Source of the DNA: Owenweeksia sp965214115
GTDB lineage: Bacteria; Bacteroidota; Bacteroidia; Flavobacteriales; Schleiferiaceae
Direction: 5' to 3'
Assembly (NCBI GenBank): GCA_965214115.1
Contig: CBDCAU010000007.1
Span: forward strand, 1 to 64,000
DNA: 64,000 bases
This document shows positions 17,121 through 26,461 of this stretch, piece by piece. Numbering within the stretch: the first letter of the stretch is position 1; each line of letters starts with the position of its first letter. The position numbers and the translations under genes are program-made. The notes under the pieces are model-generated. The model was given only the letters and a program-made list of their open reading frames with translations. It did not search any database and had not been told where the DNA came from.

Positions 17121-19712
17121 TTGGCAGAAGAACCCGAAAATAATTCCGACGAAAACAACGCCGATGCCGGTGTGGCCATCACCCGCGTCTCGGGGATGTA
17201 CGAGGATTATTTCCTCGATTACGCTTCGTATGTGATTTTGGAGCGCGCCGTGCCCGCGATGGAAGACGGCCTGAAACCCGTGCAGCGCCGCATCCTACAC
17301 GCGATGCGCGAAATGGAGGACGGCCGCTACCACAAGGTGGCCAACATCATCGGGCAGACGATGCGCTTCCACCCCCACGGCGACGCCAGCATCAACGATG
17401 CGCTGGTAAACTTGGGGCAAAAAGATTTGCTGATCGACACGCAGGGCAACTGGGGAAATATCTTGACGGGCGACCGCGCCGCCGCGCCGCGCTACATCGA
17501 GGCGCGGCTGACGAAGTTTGCGCTGGAAGCCGCCTTTTCGCCCAAAGTGACCGAGTGGCAGGCCAGCTACGACGGCCGCGCCAAAGAACCCGTGCACCTG
17601 CCGATGAAGTTCCCGATGCTGCTGGCGATGGGCGTGGAGGGAATCGCCGTGGGACTTTCCACCCGCATTTTGCCCCACAATTTCAACGAATTGATCGATG
17701 CTTCTATAAAGGTGTTGCGCGGGCGCAGTTTCACCATTTATCCCGATTTCCCCACGGGCGGCGTGGCGGATGTTTCCCAATACAACAATGGCCTGCGCGG
17801 CGGGCGGGTGCGGCTGCGCGCCAAGATTTCCATCGTCGATAAAAAAACGCTTTTGATTAGCGAGATTCCCTACGGCACCACTTCGGTGGGATTGATGGAA
17901 TCCATCGTGAAAGCGACCGAAAAGGGCAAAATCAAAATCAAGAAAATAGATGATAATGTGGCGGCCACGGTGGAAATAATCGTGCATCTGCCGCCCGGCG
18001 TGTCGCCCGACAAAACGATGGACGCGCTCTATGCTTTCACGGATTGCGAAACGTCCCTTTCGCCGCTGGCCTGTGCCATTCAGGACGACAGTCCGCAGTT
18101 TTTGGACGTGAAGGAAATGCTGAAACGCAGCACTGAGCGGACGTTGGAATTGCTGAAACGCGAACTGGAAATCCAACTGGCGGAACTGCACGAACAGTGG
18201 CACTTTGCGAGTTTGGAGCGGATTTTCATAGAAGAAAAAGTGTACCGCGACATTGAGGAGGCGGAAACTTGGGAGGAGGTAATTTTATTCATACGAAAAG
18301 GACTCGAACCGCACATCGGTCATTTGATGCGCGAAGTGACAGACGACGACATCGCGCGGCTGACCGAAATCCGCATCAAGCGCATTTCCAAATTCGATAA
18401 AAACAAGGCCGACCAGCACATTTTGGATTTGGAAGGCAAAATCGAAGAGGTGAAAAACCACCTCGCCCATCTGGTGGATTACGCCGTGGATTGGTTCAAA
18501 AATCTCAAAAAGAAATACGGCACCGGCCGCGAGCGCAAGACGGAACTGCAACAGTTTGAGGACATTGACGCAACCAAAGTGGCGATTGCCAATGCTAAAT
18601 TGTATGTGAACCGCGCGGAAGGATTCATCGGCACCAGCCTGAAAAAGGACGAATATGTAACCGACTGCGCGGACATCGACGACATTATCGCGTTCACCAA
18701 AAGCGGCCAAATGATGGTGACCAAAGTAGATGCGAAAACCTACGTCGGGAAAAATATCATCCACGCGGCGGTGTGGAAAAAGGGCGACAAACGCACGGTT
18801 TACAATATGATATACCGCGACGGGCCGAAGGGAAAAACCTATATGAAACGTTTCCACGTGAACAGCATCACGCGCGACAAAGAGTACGATCTGACGGCCG
18901 GAACGAAGGGCAGCGAAGTGTTGTGGTTCACCGCCAATCCCAACGGGGAAGCGGAAAAAGTGACGGTGCTGCTGCGGAATTTGCAGAAATTGCGCAAGCT
19001 GAAAGTGGAAGTGGATTTTGCGGAACTGGCCATCAAAGGGCGCAATTCCAAAGGGAACATCGTGACCAAATATCCCATCAAAAAAGTAGAACTGGATGAA
19101 GAAGGCGTCAGCACTTTGGCGGCGCGCAAAATCTGGTTTGACGAAACGGTGAAAAAGCTGAACGCGGAAGGCCGTGGCGAACTTTTGGGCAGTTTTGAAG
19201 GCGACGACCGGATTTTAGAAATCTCCCAGAGCGGCGCTTATCGTTTGCTGAGTTTCGATTTGAGCACCTATTTTGAAGAGGATATGATTTTGTTAGAAAA
19301 ATGGCATCCTGAAAAACCTATTTCGGCGGTCTATTATGATGGTGAAAAAGAACGCTATTTTGTAAAAAGATTTTTAGCAGAACCTTCCGATAAAAAAGAG
19401 CTGTTTATTAGCGATTCCGAGGGTTCATTTTTGGAGGTGGTTTCTACAGATTTGCAGCCACGCGTCGAGATTACTTTTAAGAAGATAAAAGGCAAACAAA
19501 AGGACAGCGAGGAAGTGCGATTGGACGAGTTCATCTCCGTAAAGGGAATGAAGGCGCAGGGCAACCAACTAAGCCCCGGCGAGGTAAAAGCCGTAAATCC
19601 CTTGGAGCCTGTACCTTTGCAAGTTTCTGAAAAGGAGGAACAAACTTCATCAGAAGATTCTGACCAGCCCGACCCCCCGGCCGATGACTTAGGCCAAAGT
19701 TCACTTTTTTAA
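17121..19712 (+). CDS. parC: DNA topoisomerase IV subunit A
   Basis: About 863 residues. The breakage-reunion domain begins ITRVSGMYEDYFLDYASYV, has the quinolone-region motif HPHGDASINDAL, and the active-site Tyr in AAAPRYIEARL (about residue 125). A beta-pinwheel-like C-terminal region follows (from about 560), then an acidic low-complexity tail. With ParE it would decatenate daughter chromosomes. It resembles the Bacteroidota GyrA/ParC type with the sequence RILHAMREMEDGRYHKVANIIGQ, which favours ParC over GyrA. The frame is open from 16920, but that stretch overlaps an intergenic repeat. The TTG at 17121, preceded by GGAAAAAGAA, gives the acidic N-terminus usual for the family, so I prefer it. 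Followed 10 bases later by the secreted-protein gene at 19723. Confidence 0.9.
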   Translation: MAEEPENNSDENNADAGVAITRVSGMYEDYFLDYASYVILERAVPAMEDGLKPVQRRILHAMREMEDGRYHKVANIIGQTMRFHPHGDASINDALVNLGQKDLLIDTQGNWGNILTGDRAAAPRYIEARLTKFALEAAFSPKVTEWQASYDGRAKEPVHLPMKFPMLLAMGVEGIAVGLSTRILPHNFNELIDASIKVLRGRSFTIYPDFPTGGVADVSQYNNGLRGGRVRLRAKISIVDKKTLLISEIPYGTTSVGLMESIVKATEKGKIKIKKIDDNVAATVEIIVHLPPGVSPDKTMDALYAFTDCETSLSPLACAIQDDSPQFLDVKEMLKRSTERTLELLKRELEIQLAELHEQWHFASLERIFIEEKVYRDIEEAETWEEVILFIRKGLEPHIGHLMREVTDDDIARLTEIRIKRISKFDKNKADQHILDLEGKIEEVKNHLAHLVDYAVDWFKNLKKKYGTGRERKTELQQFEDIDATKVAIANAKLYVNRAEGFIGTSLKKDEYVTDCADIDDIIAFTKSGQMMVTKVDAKTYVGKNIIHAAVWKKGDKRTVYNMIYRDGPKGKTYMKRFHVNSITRDKEYDLTAGTKGSEVLWFTANPNGEAEKVTVLLRNLQKLRKLKVEVDFAELAIKGRNSKGNIVTKYPIKKVELDEEGVSTLAARKIWFDETVKKLNAEGRGELLGSFEGDDRILEISQSGAYRLLSFDLSTYFEEDMILLEKWHPEKPISAVYYDGEKERYFVKRFLAEPSDKKELFISDSEGSFLEVVSTDLQPRVEITFKKIKGKQKDSEEVRLDEFISVKGMKAQGNQLSPGEVKAVNPLEPVPLQVSEKEEQTSSEDSDQPDPPADDLGQSSLF

Positions 19713-19722
19713 ACATTTGGAA

Positions 19723-21336
19723 ATGAAAATCTTATCAACTCTTGCCGCCTTCTTTTTGGCGGTTTCGCTGGGTGCGCAAACCGATAGTTTGGAAGCCACC
19801 GCCCTCGGCAATCTTGAATATCTGGACGTGATAAACGACGTGTGGGGCTACGAAAAAAACGGTCGTGAATTCGCGCTGGTCGGGGTCAATTCGGGTTTTT
19901 CCCTCGTGGAGGTTACCAATCCCACCAATCCGGTGGAGATACATTTTGAACCCGGCGCCAATTCCACTTGGCGGGATTTGAAGGTTTGGAAAGATTTTGC
20001 CTACGTCGTCCACGATGGTTTCATCGGGCAGTCGGATGGGATTATGGTGGTGGATTTGACAACGGTGGACTCTTCAAACGTTTCGATATCAAGGTATTTC
20101 CCCACGGTTTCAGTAGGTGGTGCATCGTTTAATCTCACCCGCGCGCACAACATTTATATTGATGAAAAAGGTGTTTTATACGTCTTTGGCTCGGACGTGG
20201 CCGAGGGCGGCGCGCTGATGTTTGATGTGGACAACAACGGCGCGGCACCGGCTTTTTTGGGCGCGGTGGATGACATTTACTACCACGATGGCGTGGCGCG
20301 CGGCGATACTTTGTGGGGCGCCGGCATTTTGGACGGCATCTTCCAAGTGGTGGACGTTAGCGACAAAACTAACCCCGTGATAATGGGAAGCCGTTCCACG
20401 CCCAATAATTTTTGCCATAATATTTGGTTCTCGGATGACAACAAAACGGTATATACCACCGATGAAGTAAAGGGCGCTTTTGTGACATCTTATGATGTAA
20501 GCGATTTGAACAATATTACCGAACTGGACCGGATACAATCGGGTATTTTTACCAAGGGTCAAGTCATCCCCCATAATACGCATTTTCATAATCAATTTTT
20601 GGTCACTTCTTATTATACTTCGGGCTTGCAAATCGTGGATGCGAGCCAGCCCGATATTTTGGTGGAAACCTCTTTTTATGATACGTCGCCCCTTTCTGGG
20701 GACGGCTTTGCGGGCGCGTGGGGCGCGTATCCGTATTTGCCCAGCGGCAACATTTTGGTTACCGATCGGCAGGAGGGGCTTTTTGTCATTCATTCCGATT
20801 ATCCGCGCGCCGCTTTTTTAACCCTTTTTGTGCAAGATTCTGTGACTGGAAATCCCATCATAAATGCGGACATAAATTTGTTACAATCCGATAGCAAAGG
20901 GAAGAGCGATATTTTCGGCAATTTTAGGGAAGGGCAAGCCGATACGGGATTGTACATTTTGATTACCAAAAAAGCGGGTTATGAAACGGATACTTCCATC
21001 ATAAAAATGGAGCGCGGCGTAGTGGTCACCAAAACAATCCCATTAGTGCCGATTGGTTTTTCTTTAAATGAAGATGGTTTGATAACCAATGGACTTGACA
21101 TTTTTCCGAATCCTTCCAATGGGAAATTTAGCATTGTTTTGAAATCTTTTGAAGGCGGAGATATTGAAGTTTCTATGCAAAATTTAAGTGGAAAAAAAGT
21201 AGTGGAAAAATCGCTGGAAGCTTCCAATGGGGAACTAATTTTAGAACCCAATTTGCCCGCTGGGATGTATTTGCTTTCCGTGAAAAACGGGGAACGGGTT
21301 TTTGCGGCGGAGCGGGTTTTTATTTCGGTGCCTTGA
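19723..21336 (+). CDS. T9SS-exported choice-of-anchor-B (LVIVD-like beta-propeller) protein
   Basis: 537 residues. The signal peptide is at 1-19 (LSTLAAFFLAVSLGAQ). Residues about 30-380 are a propeller-like choice-of-anchor-B domain: repeated blocks such as VDVSDKTNPVIMGS and DLKVWKDFAYVVHDG, and a conserved AHNIYIDEKGVLYVFG. Residues about 385-445 form a carboxypeptidase-regulatory-like beta module. The C-terminus is a type A sorting domain starting GLDIFPNPSNGKF. It should therefore cross the outer membrane through T9SS and be attached or released. Substrate or partner unknown. ATG 19723 is used because the signal peptide follows at once. The 10-bp gap after parC suggests possible co-transcription, though a functional link is not obvious. 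Confidence 0.85.
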   Translation: MKILSTLAAFFLAVSLGAQTDSLEATALGNLEYLDVINDVWGYEKNGREFALVGVNSGFSLVEVTNPTNPVEIHFEPGANSTWRDLKVWKDFAYVVHDGFIGQSDGIMVVDLTTVDSSNVSISRYFPTVSVGGASFNLTRAHNIYIDEKGVLYVFGSDVAEGGALMFDVDNNGAAPAFLGAVDDIYYHDGVARGDTLWGAGILDGIFQVVDVSDKTNPVIMGSRSTPNNFCHNIWFSDDNKTVYTTDEVKGAFVTSYDVSDLNNITELDRIQSGIFTKGQVIPHNTHFHNQFLVTSYYTSGLQIVDASQPDILVETSFYDTSPLSGDGFAGAWGAYPYLPSGNILVTDRQEGLFVIHSDYPRAAFLTLFVQDSVTGNPIINADINLLQSDSKGKSDIFGNFREGQADTGLYILITKKAGYETDTSIIKMERGVVVTKTIPLVPIGFSLNEDGLITNGLDIFPNPSNGKFSIVLKSFEGGDIEVSMQNLSGKKVVEKSLEASNGELILEPNLPAGMYLLSVKNGERVFAAERVFISVP

Positions 21337-21367
21337 TGAATTGAATACGGCCAAAATCTTTGATAAG

Positions 21368-21394
21368 AAAATCTGCTACGGCGGATTTTTTTTG
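21368..21394 (+). terminator. intrinsic terminator
   Basis: AAATCTGC pairs with GCGGATTT (one G-T) around a TACG loop, followed by a long T run, 31 bases after the stop of the propeller gene. Confidence 0.8.
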
Positions 21395-21463
21395 TCAAAT
21401 TTAATTTTCTTTTCTTCCAAAATTCACTTTTTTAAGGGGAATAAATAAGAGATGAAATTCACC

Positions 21464-21548
21464 GAAAATTTCTTATTTACTTTAATTCCTTTAAATAAGG
21501 TAAACCAAATTACCTTATTCCTTAAATTTGCTTTAAATAAGAAAATTT
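21464..21548. repeat. long AT-rich imperfect inverted repeat abutting the ATPase start codon
   Basis: The left arm 21464-21502 (starting GAAAATTTCTTATTTA) and right arm 21511-21548 (ending TAAATAAGAAAATTT) are imperfect complements around an 8-base loop. The inner ends TAAGGTA/TACCTTA pair exactly. The right arm ends four bases before the ATG at 21552, so folding would cover the translation start. A further AATAAATAAG copy lies at 21440-21449. Confidence 0.75.
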
Positions 21549-21551
21549 GAA

Positions 21552-22979
21552 ATGGAATCTTTCCCTATTCAGCAAATCTTTGACCGCATTCGTTTCGAAA
21601 ATCCGTGGTGGAATTCAGGTGAAACCGAAGCCTTTTACCGCGAAAAGCCGCGCCGCGAATATTTTCCTCATTTTGCAGAGTTAGCTGGGCAAACCGCCGT
21701 CCGCCGCGCGGCCGTGCTGATGGGGCCGCGCCGCGTGGGCAAAACGGTGATGCTGCACCATTATATACAGCATCTCTTGGACGGGGGGATTTCGCCGCGC
21801 CGCATCATTTTTCTTTCCGTGGATCATCCCGTTTACCATTCCGTCGGTCTGGAACAGCTTTTTAAATTGGCCCGTCAAACGCTGGGCGCGGAGGAAGAAC
21901 TGGGTGGTTGGCACCTGATTTTTGACGAGGTACAATACCTCAAGGATTGGGAAGTGCACCTAAAAAGTTTGGTGGACACCTACCACCGATCGAAATTTGT
22001 GGTATCGGGTTCGGCGGCGGCGGCGCTGCGCTACAAAAGTCAAGAGAGCGGGGCGGGGCGGTTTAGCGATTTTGTGTTGCCGCCGCTCACTTTTTTTGAA
22101 TTCATAAAAATGCAGCGGCTCGATTACTTTTTGCAGCCCGCGCCCTCCACTTTGGATGCTGGGAATTTTCCTTTTCAGCGCGCCTTGGACATCCAAAAAT
22201 TTAATCAACATTTTTTGGATTACATAAATTTTGGCGGTTATCCGGAGGCCATTTTTTCGGAGGCATTGCGGCAAAACCCGGTGCGCTTTCTTCGTAGCGA
22301 TGTTATCGAAAAGGTTATACTGCGCGACTTGCCTGGCCTTTACGGGATTCAGGACACCCAGGAACTCAACTCCTTTTTTACGAAAGTGGCCTTTCAAACG
22401 GCGCAGGAATTTTCGCTGGACGGCCTCAGCAAGCAGTCGCGCACGCCCAAGCACACGCTCAAAAAGTATCTCGAATATCTGGAATCCGCTTTTCTTATTC
22501 AAATCGTGCGGCGAGTGGACCAAGCGGGACGCCGTTTTCAGCGCGAGAATTTTTTTAAGATTTACCTCACCAATCCTTCGCTGCGGAGTGCGCTTTTTGC
22601 GCCCTTGCAGGCTGTGGACAAAGCAATGGGGGCGATGGCGGAAACAGCCGTTTTTGCGCAGTGGATGCACCGCCAAGATTTTCAGCCCTACTATGCCCGC
22701 TGGCAAAATGGCGAGGTGGATATGGTGGGCATCCACCAAGGGACGCTGAAACCCGAATGGGCGTTGGAAATCAAGTGGAGCGATGCCTATCCCGACAAAC
22801 CGCAAAAACTGAAATCCTTGTTGAAATTTTGTAACGAAAACAAGCTGAAAGAGGCATTGGTTACTACGATAAATATTGAAAAAACCGTTGAACATCAAGG
22901 GGTCAAACTTCATTTTGTACCCGCTTCCACTTATGCTTTCTCAGTAGGATTGCATACACTCTCAAACCCTTTTTCATAA
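21552..22979 (+). CDS. P-loop ATPase of the AAA_14/DUF4143 family
   Basis: 475 residues, soluble. Walker A is GPRRVGKT (about 58-65), Walker B LIFDEVQYL (about 124-132), and a sensor-like VVSGSAAAAL follows. A DUF4143-type winged-helix/nuclease-like C-terminal region follows (about 240-440), containing KHTLKKYLEYLESAFLIQ and the restriction-endonuclease-like GEVDMVGIHQGTLKPEWALEIKWS. These proteins are common and often patchily distributed; their role is unclear, with proposals linked to mobile elements. The E-x-K in ALEIKWS with the upstream Asp could be a degenerate or active PD-(D/E)xK site. Only four bases separate the ATG from the long palindrome upstream. Confidence 0.88.
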   Translation: MESFPIQQIFDRIRFENPWWNSGETEAFYREKPRREYFPHFAELAGQTAVRRAAVLMGPRRVGKTVMLHHYIQHLLDGGISPRRIIFLSVDHPVYHSVGLEQLFKLARQTLGAEEELGGWHLIFDEVQYLKDWEVHLKSLVDTYHRSKFVVSGSAAAALRYKSQESGAGRFSDFVLPPLTFFEFIKMQRLDYFLQPAPSTLDAGNFPFQRALDIQKFNQHFLDYINFGGYPEAIFSEALRQNPVRFLRSDVIEKVILRDLPGLYGIQDTQELNSFFTKVAFQTAQEFSLDGLSKQSRTPKHTLKKYLEYLESAFLIQIVRRVDQAGRRFQRENFFKIYLTNPSLRSALFAPLQAVDKAMGAMAETAVFAQWMHRQDFQPYYARWQNGEVDMVGIHQGTLKPEWALEIKWSDAYPDKPQKLKSLLKFCNENKLKEALVTTINIEKTVEHQGVKLHFVPASTYAFSVGLHTLSNPFS

Positions 22980-23077
22980 AGCTCTAAACAAATCGAAAAA
23001 AAACTTTGGGAAGGAATCAGCGGCATCGGCCCGCTAAAAATTCCCGATATTTCACCCCACATTGAAACTCTATTTTA

Positions 23078-24247
23078 GTGGAATTCCTCCGCATTCTCGA
23101 ACTCATCTTCCTCATTATCATAGGAATACAAGTCCTATATTTTTTCGTGTTTTCCGTGGCGAGTTTGTTTCCACACCGGCCGAAAACAGCGAATCCCGCT
23201 TCTTTTCGTAAAAATAAAATCGCCGTTTTTATCCCCGGTTACAAGGAGGACAATATCATCGTGGATACCGCCGAAAACGCGCTGCGGCAATCGTATTCCA
23301 AGGAAAATTATGAGGTGGTGGTTTTAGCGGACAGTTTCCAAAAAGCAACTTTGGAGAAATTAAAACGACTTGACATTCAGTTAATTGAAGTCAGTTTTGA
23401 AAACAGTACCAAAGCGAAAAGCTTGAACCAGGGCTTGGAAATCCTATCGCAAAAATCGCCGGACATCGCGGTGATTTTGGATTCGGACAATGTGATGGAA
23501 GCGGATTTTTTGGAAAAGATAAACGCCGCTTTCAACGCGGGTTATCGCGTGGTGCAAGGGCACCGCACGGCCAAAAATCAGGACACCGCTTTTGCGCTTT
23601 TGGACGCCATAAACGAAGAAATCGGCAACAGCATTTTCCGCAAAGGCCACCGAAATTTGGGCGTGTCGTCCGCGCTCATCGGTTCGGCGATGGCGTTTGA
23701 TTTTCAATACTTTAAAAAAATAATGAGCGACATCCAAGACGTGGCGGGCGAGGACAAGCTCATCGAACTGAAAGTATTGCAAGACCGACAAACCATAGAA
23801 TATTTGGGGGACGCTTTTGTATATGACGAAAAAGTCTCGACCTCCAAAAATTTCTCTAAACAACGAACCCGCTGGGTGGGCGCGCAGTTTTATTTTTTGA
23901 AAAATTATATTGGCGCGGCATTGCGGCAGCTTTTTGCGAAAGGCAACTTCGGCTATTTCGATAAAGTATTTCAATGGGCGCTGATTCCCAAAGTGTTGCT
24001 GATTGGTTTGATGGGGATGCTTGGGATTTTGGGAATCATCGGCTGGCTTTCTCCCGCTTGGATTGGGCTGGCGGCGGCTTATTTTTTGGCATTGCTTTTG
24101 GCCGTGCCGCGCCGTTTTTACAATGGAAAATTGATCCGTGCCGTTCTCCACATTCCCAAGGCGATTTTCGCGATGATGGCGGGGATTTTAAAAATCAACA
24201 AAAAGACGGCGACGGAATTTGAAGTGACGGAAAAGGGAAACTCTTGA
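23078..24247 (+). CDS. membrane glycosyltransferase family 2 (cellulose-synthase-like)
   Basis: 389 residues, GTG start at 23078. An N-terminal membrane span (1-33) is followed by a GT-A domain: VFIPGYKEDNII, the metal-binding DSDN (about residue 128), the acceptor/base region GEDKLIEL, and a QxxRW motif as KQRTRWVGAQF (about 265). Two or three membrane spans follow (about 305-350), as in processive GT2 synthases. Likely builds or primes a polysaccharide at the inner membrane from a nucleotide sugar; the sugar is not predictable. First gene of the polysaccharide locus, followed 42 bp later by a GT4. Confidence 0.85.
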   Translation: MEFLRILELIFLIIIGIQVLYFFVFSVASLFPHRPKTANPASFRKNKIAVFIPGYKEDNIIVDTAENALRQSYSKENYEVVVLADSFQKATLEKLKRLDIQLIEVSFENSTKAKSLNQGLEILSQKSPDIAVILDSDNVMEADFLEKINAAFNAGYRVVQGHRTAKNQDTAFALLDAINEEIGNSIFRKGHRNLGVSSALIGSAMAFDFQYFKKIMSDIQDVAGEDKLIELKVLQDRQTIEYLGDAFVYDEKVSTSKNFSKQRTRWVGAQFYFLKNYIGAALRQLFAKGNFGYFDKVFQWALIPKVLLIGLMGMLGILGIIGWLSPAWIGLAAAYFLALLLAVPRRFYNGKLIRAVLHIPKAIFAMMAGILKINKKTATEFEVTEKGNS

Positions 24248-24289
24248 AAGAAGCGCCGCCAAAAAGTGGCCCTTTCCAAATGTGAAACT

Positions 24290-25447
24290 ATGACAACTCT
24301 AACTCAAAGCAGCGGGCCGAAATCAGGCGCATTCAAAATATTACATACCATCCGCCAAGGGAAAATTGGCGGCGGTGAACGCCACGTGCTGGACTTGGTG
24401 CAAAGCCTTGATGATGAGCGCTTTGAATCGGAAGTGCTTTCCTTTACCGATGGCGAAATGGTGGACAAACTGCGCGAATTGGGCATTCCTTGCCACGTCA
24501 TTCATACCGAACTGCCTTTCAATTTTTTGATTTGGAAAAAGGTGCGCCGCTTCATTGAAAAAGGCGGTTTTGACCTTGTCCACGCCCACGGTACGCGCGC
24601 TTGTTCTAACACTTTGAAGCCAGCCAAAAAGTTGGGGTTGCCAGTAATCTACACCGTCCACGGCTGGTCGTTTCATCAAGACCAAAAACCGTGGGTGCGG
24701 TTGCTGCGCAAAATTTCCGAAAAATGGCTGGTGCGCCGTACCGACCTGAATATCAACGTATCCGGTAGCAATCAGAAGGACGGCCGCCAGCAGTTGGATA
24801 TGCCGCGCTCCACGGTGATTTACAATGCGGTGGACACGGGGCGGTTCGATCCACGGCAAGATTTTTCGCTGCGCCGCAAAGATTTGAAACTGCCTGAAAA
24901 CAAAGTGATCGCGGGGATGGTGGTGCGCCTCACCAAACAGAAAAATCCGCTGACTTTTATCAAGGCCGCGCATTTGGCTCTAAGGGCTGGCGCCGATATG
25001 CACTTCTGGATAGTGGGCGACGGCGAGCTGCGCGAAGACTGCGAAAAACTGGCGCGCCAACTGGGCATTCGCGATCAAATCACCTTTTCTGGGTTCCGCA
25101 CCGACGTGCCGGCCGTACTGAACCTGATGGATATTTACTGCCTGCCCTCGCTGTGGGAAGGCCTGCCGCTGGGCTTACTGGAAGCGATGGCGATGCGCAA
25201 GGCCGTGGTGGCCAGCCCCGTGGACGGCAGCAAGGAGGTGATCAACCACGGCGAAGACGGATTTCTGATGGATGAAAAAAACGCCCAAAAATTAGCCGAA
25301 TCTTTTATAGAACTTTCTGAGGATAAGCGACTTAGAAATGTTTTGGGAAAAAGAGCCGCGCAAAAAATCCACGCCGATTTTTCGGTGGGAGAGATGACGG
25401 ATCAAGTGGAAACGGAATATGAGGATCTGCTGGAGCGGCCTGACTAA
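24290..25447 (+). CDS. glycosyltransferase family 4
   Basis: 385 residues with two Rossmann-like halves (GT-B). The N-terminal half shows KIGGGERHVLDLVQSL and DLVHAHGTRA; the C-terminal half shows VVRLTKQKNPLTFIKAA, FWIVGDGELREDC and the E-x7-E nucleotide-sugar motif in PSLWEGLPLGLLEAMAM. This is a retaining GT4 using a UDP- or GDP-sugar; acceptor unknown. The ATG at 24290 fits the domain start; the frame is open from a GTG at 24266. It lies on the same strand as the GT2 ahead and is convergent with the next gene. Confidence 0.88.
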   Translation: MTTLTQSSGPKSGAFKILHTIRQGKIGGGERHVLDLVQSLDDERFESEVLSFTDGEMVDKLRELGIPCHVIHTELPFNFLIWKKVRRFIEKGGFDLVHAHGTRACSNTLKPAKKLGLPVIYTVHGWSFHQDQKPWVRLLRKISEKWLVRRTDLNINVSGSNQKDGRQQLDMPRSTVIYNAVDTGRFDPRQDFSLRRKDLKLPENKVIAGMVVRLTKQKNPLTFIKAAHLALRAGADMHFWIVGDGELREDCEKLARQLGIRDQITFSGFRTDVPAVLNLMDIYCLPSLWEGLPLGLLEAMAMRKAVVASPVDGSKEVINHGEDGFLMDEKNAQKLAESFIELSEDKRLRNVLGKRAAQKIHADFSVGEMTDQVETEYEDLLERPD

Positions 25448-25515
25448 AAGTTTCATTTTACCACTCATCTTAATCTCCCGCCCATTTTTCATTGATTGGC
25501 TTAATCAGCTCGATT

Positions 25516-26373
25516 TCACAAATCTTCAATCTTGTCTTTCTGTTTGAAGAAAAAACTGTCCAAATGGCGGATGCGGTATTTGAGCCGCTTGACGAACGCT
25601 TGCCATAGCGTGCCGTCGTTCATCGAGCGCCGCATACTGGTGTAAATCATCGCCTTGCGGCCCGCCACCATTTCGATGCTGCCGCGCTCGGTGAGCTGTA
25701 GGGCGATTCCGCCATCTTCCCAGCGGCCGTCTTTCACGCGGTAGCCGCCGATGTCCATCACATCCTTGCGGCGATAGCCCATACTGGCGCCGCCCACGCT
25801 CAGTTGCGGGCGCTTGCGGTCTTTTAAATATACCACTGCCGTTTTGGAAAACTGATATAAAAACAACGACAATTTGCTGTTGCCGCTCTCCGGCAAAAGC
25901 GCGTGGAGGCTATATGTGCAAGACACGGTGGGGTCGTCAAAAGGCTTGGCCATTTCTTCGGCCCAGCGGGGCGGGTAGAGCGTGTCGGCATCGCCCGTCA
26001 ATACGATGTTGCCGCGCGCCGCTTCGAGGCCGCCCTGCCGTGCAAAGCCGTAGCCCTGCCGCGTTTCCGGTATCAGCCGCGCGCCGCAGGCTTCCACGAT
26101 TTCTGCCGTGCGGTCGGTGGAATTATTGTCTACCACCACGATTTCTATCGGCCGGCTCGACTGGGTTTCTGCCAAGCTGGCCAAGCAGCCGAAGATGTAT
26201 TCCTCCTCGTTGTAAGCGATGATGACCACCGAAATTTCGGGTTCGCCAGAATGCATCGTGTCCATTTTGCGGCGCACTTCGGCCACCTCTTCGTTGGGAA
26301 TGTCGGCGAAGGGCTGGCCGTGCAATTGCTGAAAACGCTGGATATTGGGTGGCGGGACGAAGTAATTAATCAA
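25516..26373 (-). CDS. glycosyltransferase family 2
   Basis: 285 residues. The GT-A core starts at about residue 49 (ISVVIIAYNEEEYIFGCLAS), with VVDNNSTDRT and the catalytic-metal motif GDADTLYP at about residue 126. The C-terminal part has a WEDGGIALQLTERGS element, comparable to the ED base region of GT2 enzymes. No membrane spans. The longest frame starts with TTG 26373; an ATG at 26265 would still keep the whole catalytic domain, so the start is uncertain. It forms a two-gene minus-strand block with the acyltransferase at 26462-27076. Confidence 0.83.
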   Translation of the reverse strand: MINYFVPPPNIQRFQQLHGQPFADIPNEEVAEVRRKMDTMHSGEPEISVVIIAYNEEEYIFGCLASLAETQSSRPIEIVVVDNNSTDRTAEIVEACGARLIPETRQGYGFARQGGLEAARGNIVLTGDADTLYPPRWAEEMAKPFDDPTVSCTYSLHALLPESGNSKLSLFLYQFSKTAVVYLKDRKRPQLSVGGASMGYRRKDVMDIGGYRVKDGRWEDGGIALQLTERGSIEMVAGRKAMIYTSMRRSMNDGTLWQAFVKRLKYRIRHLDSFFFKQKDKIEDL

Positions 26374-26461
26374 GAGTTGCGAGTTTTTATAGAGAGGAAC
26401 AAAAATTTCAATTGAAAGAATTGGACTACAAATGTAGGGTAAATTATTGGCGAGCGGCGGC

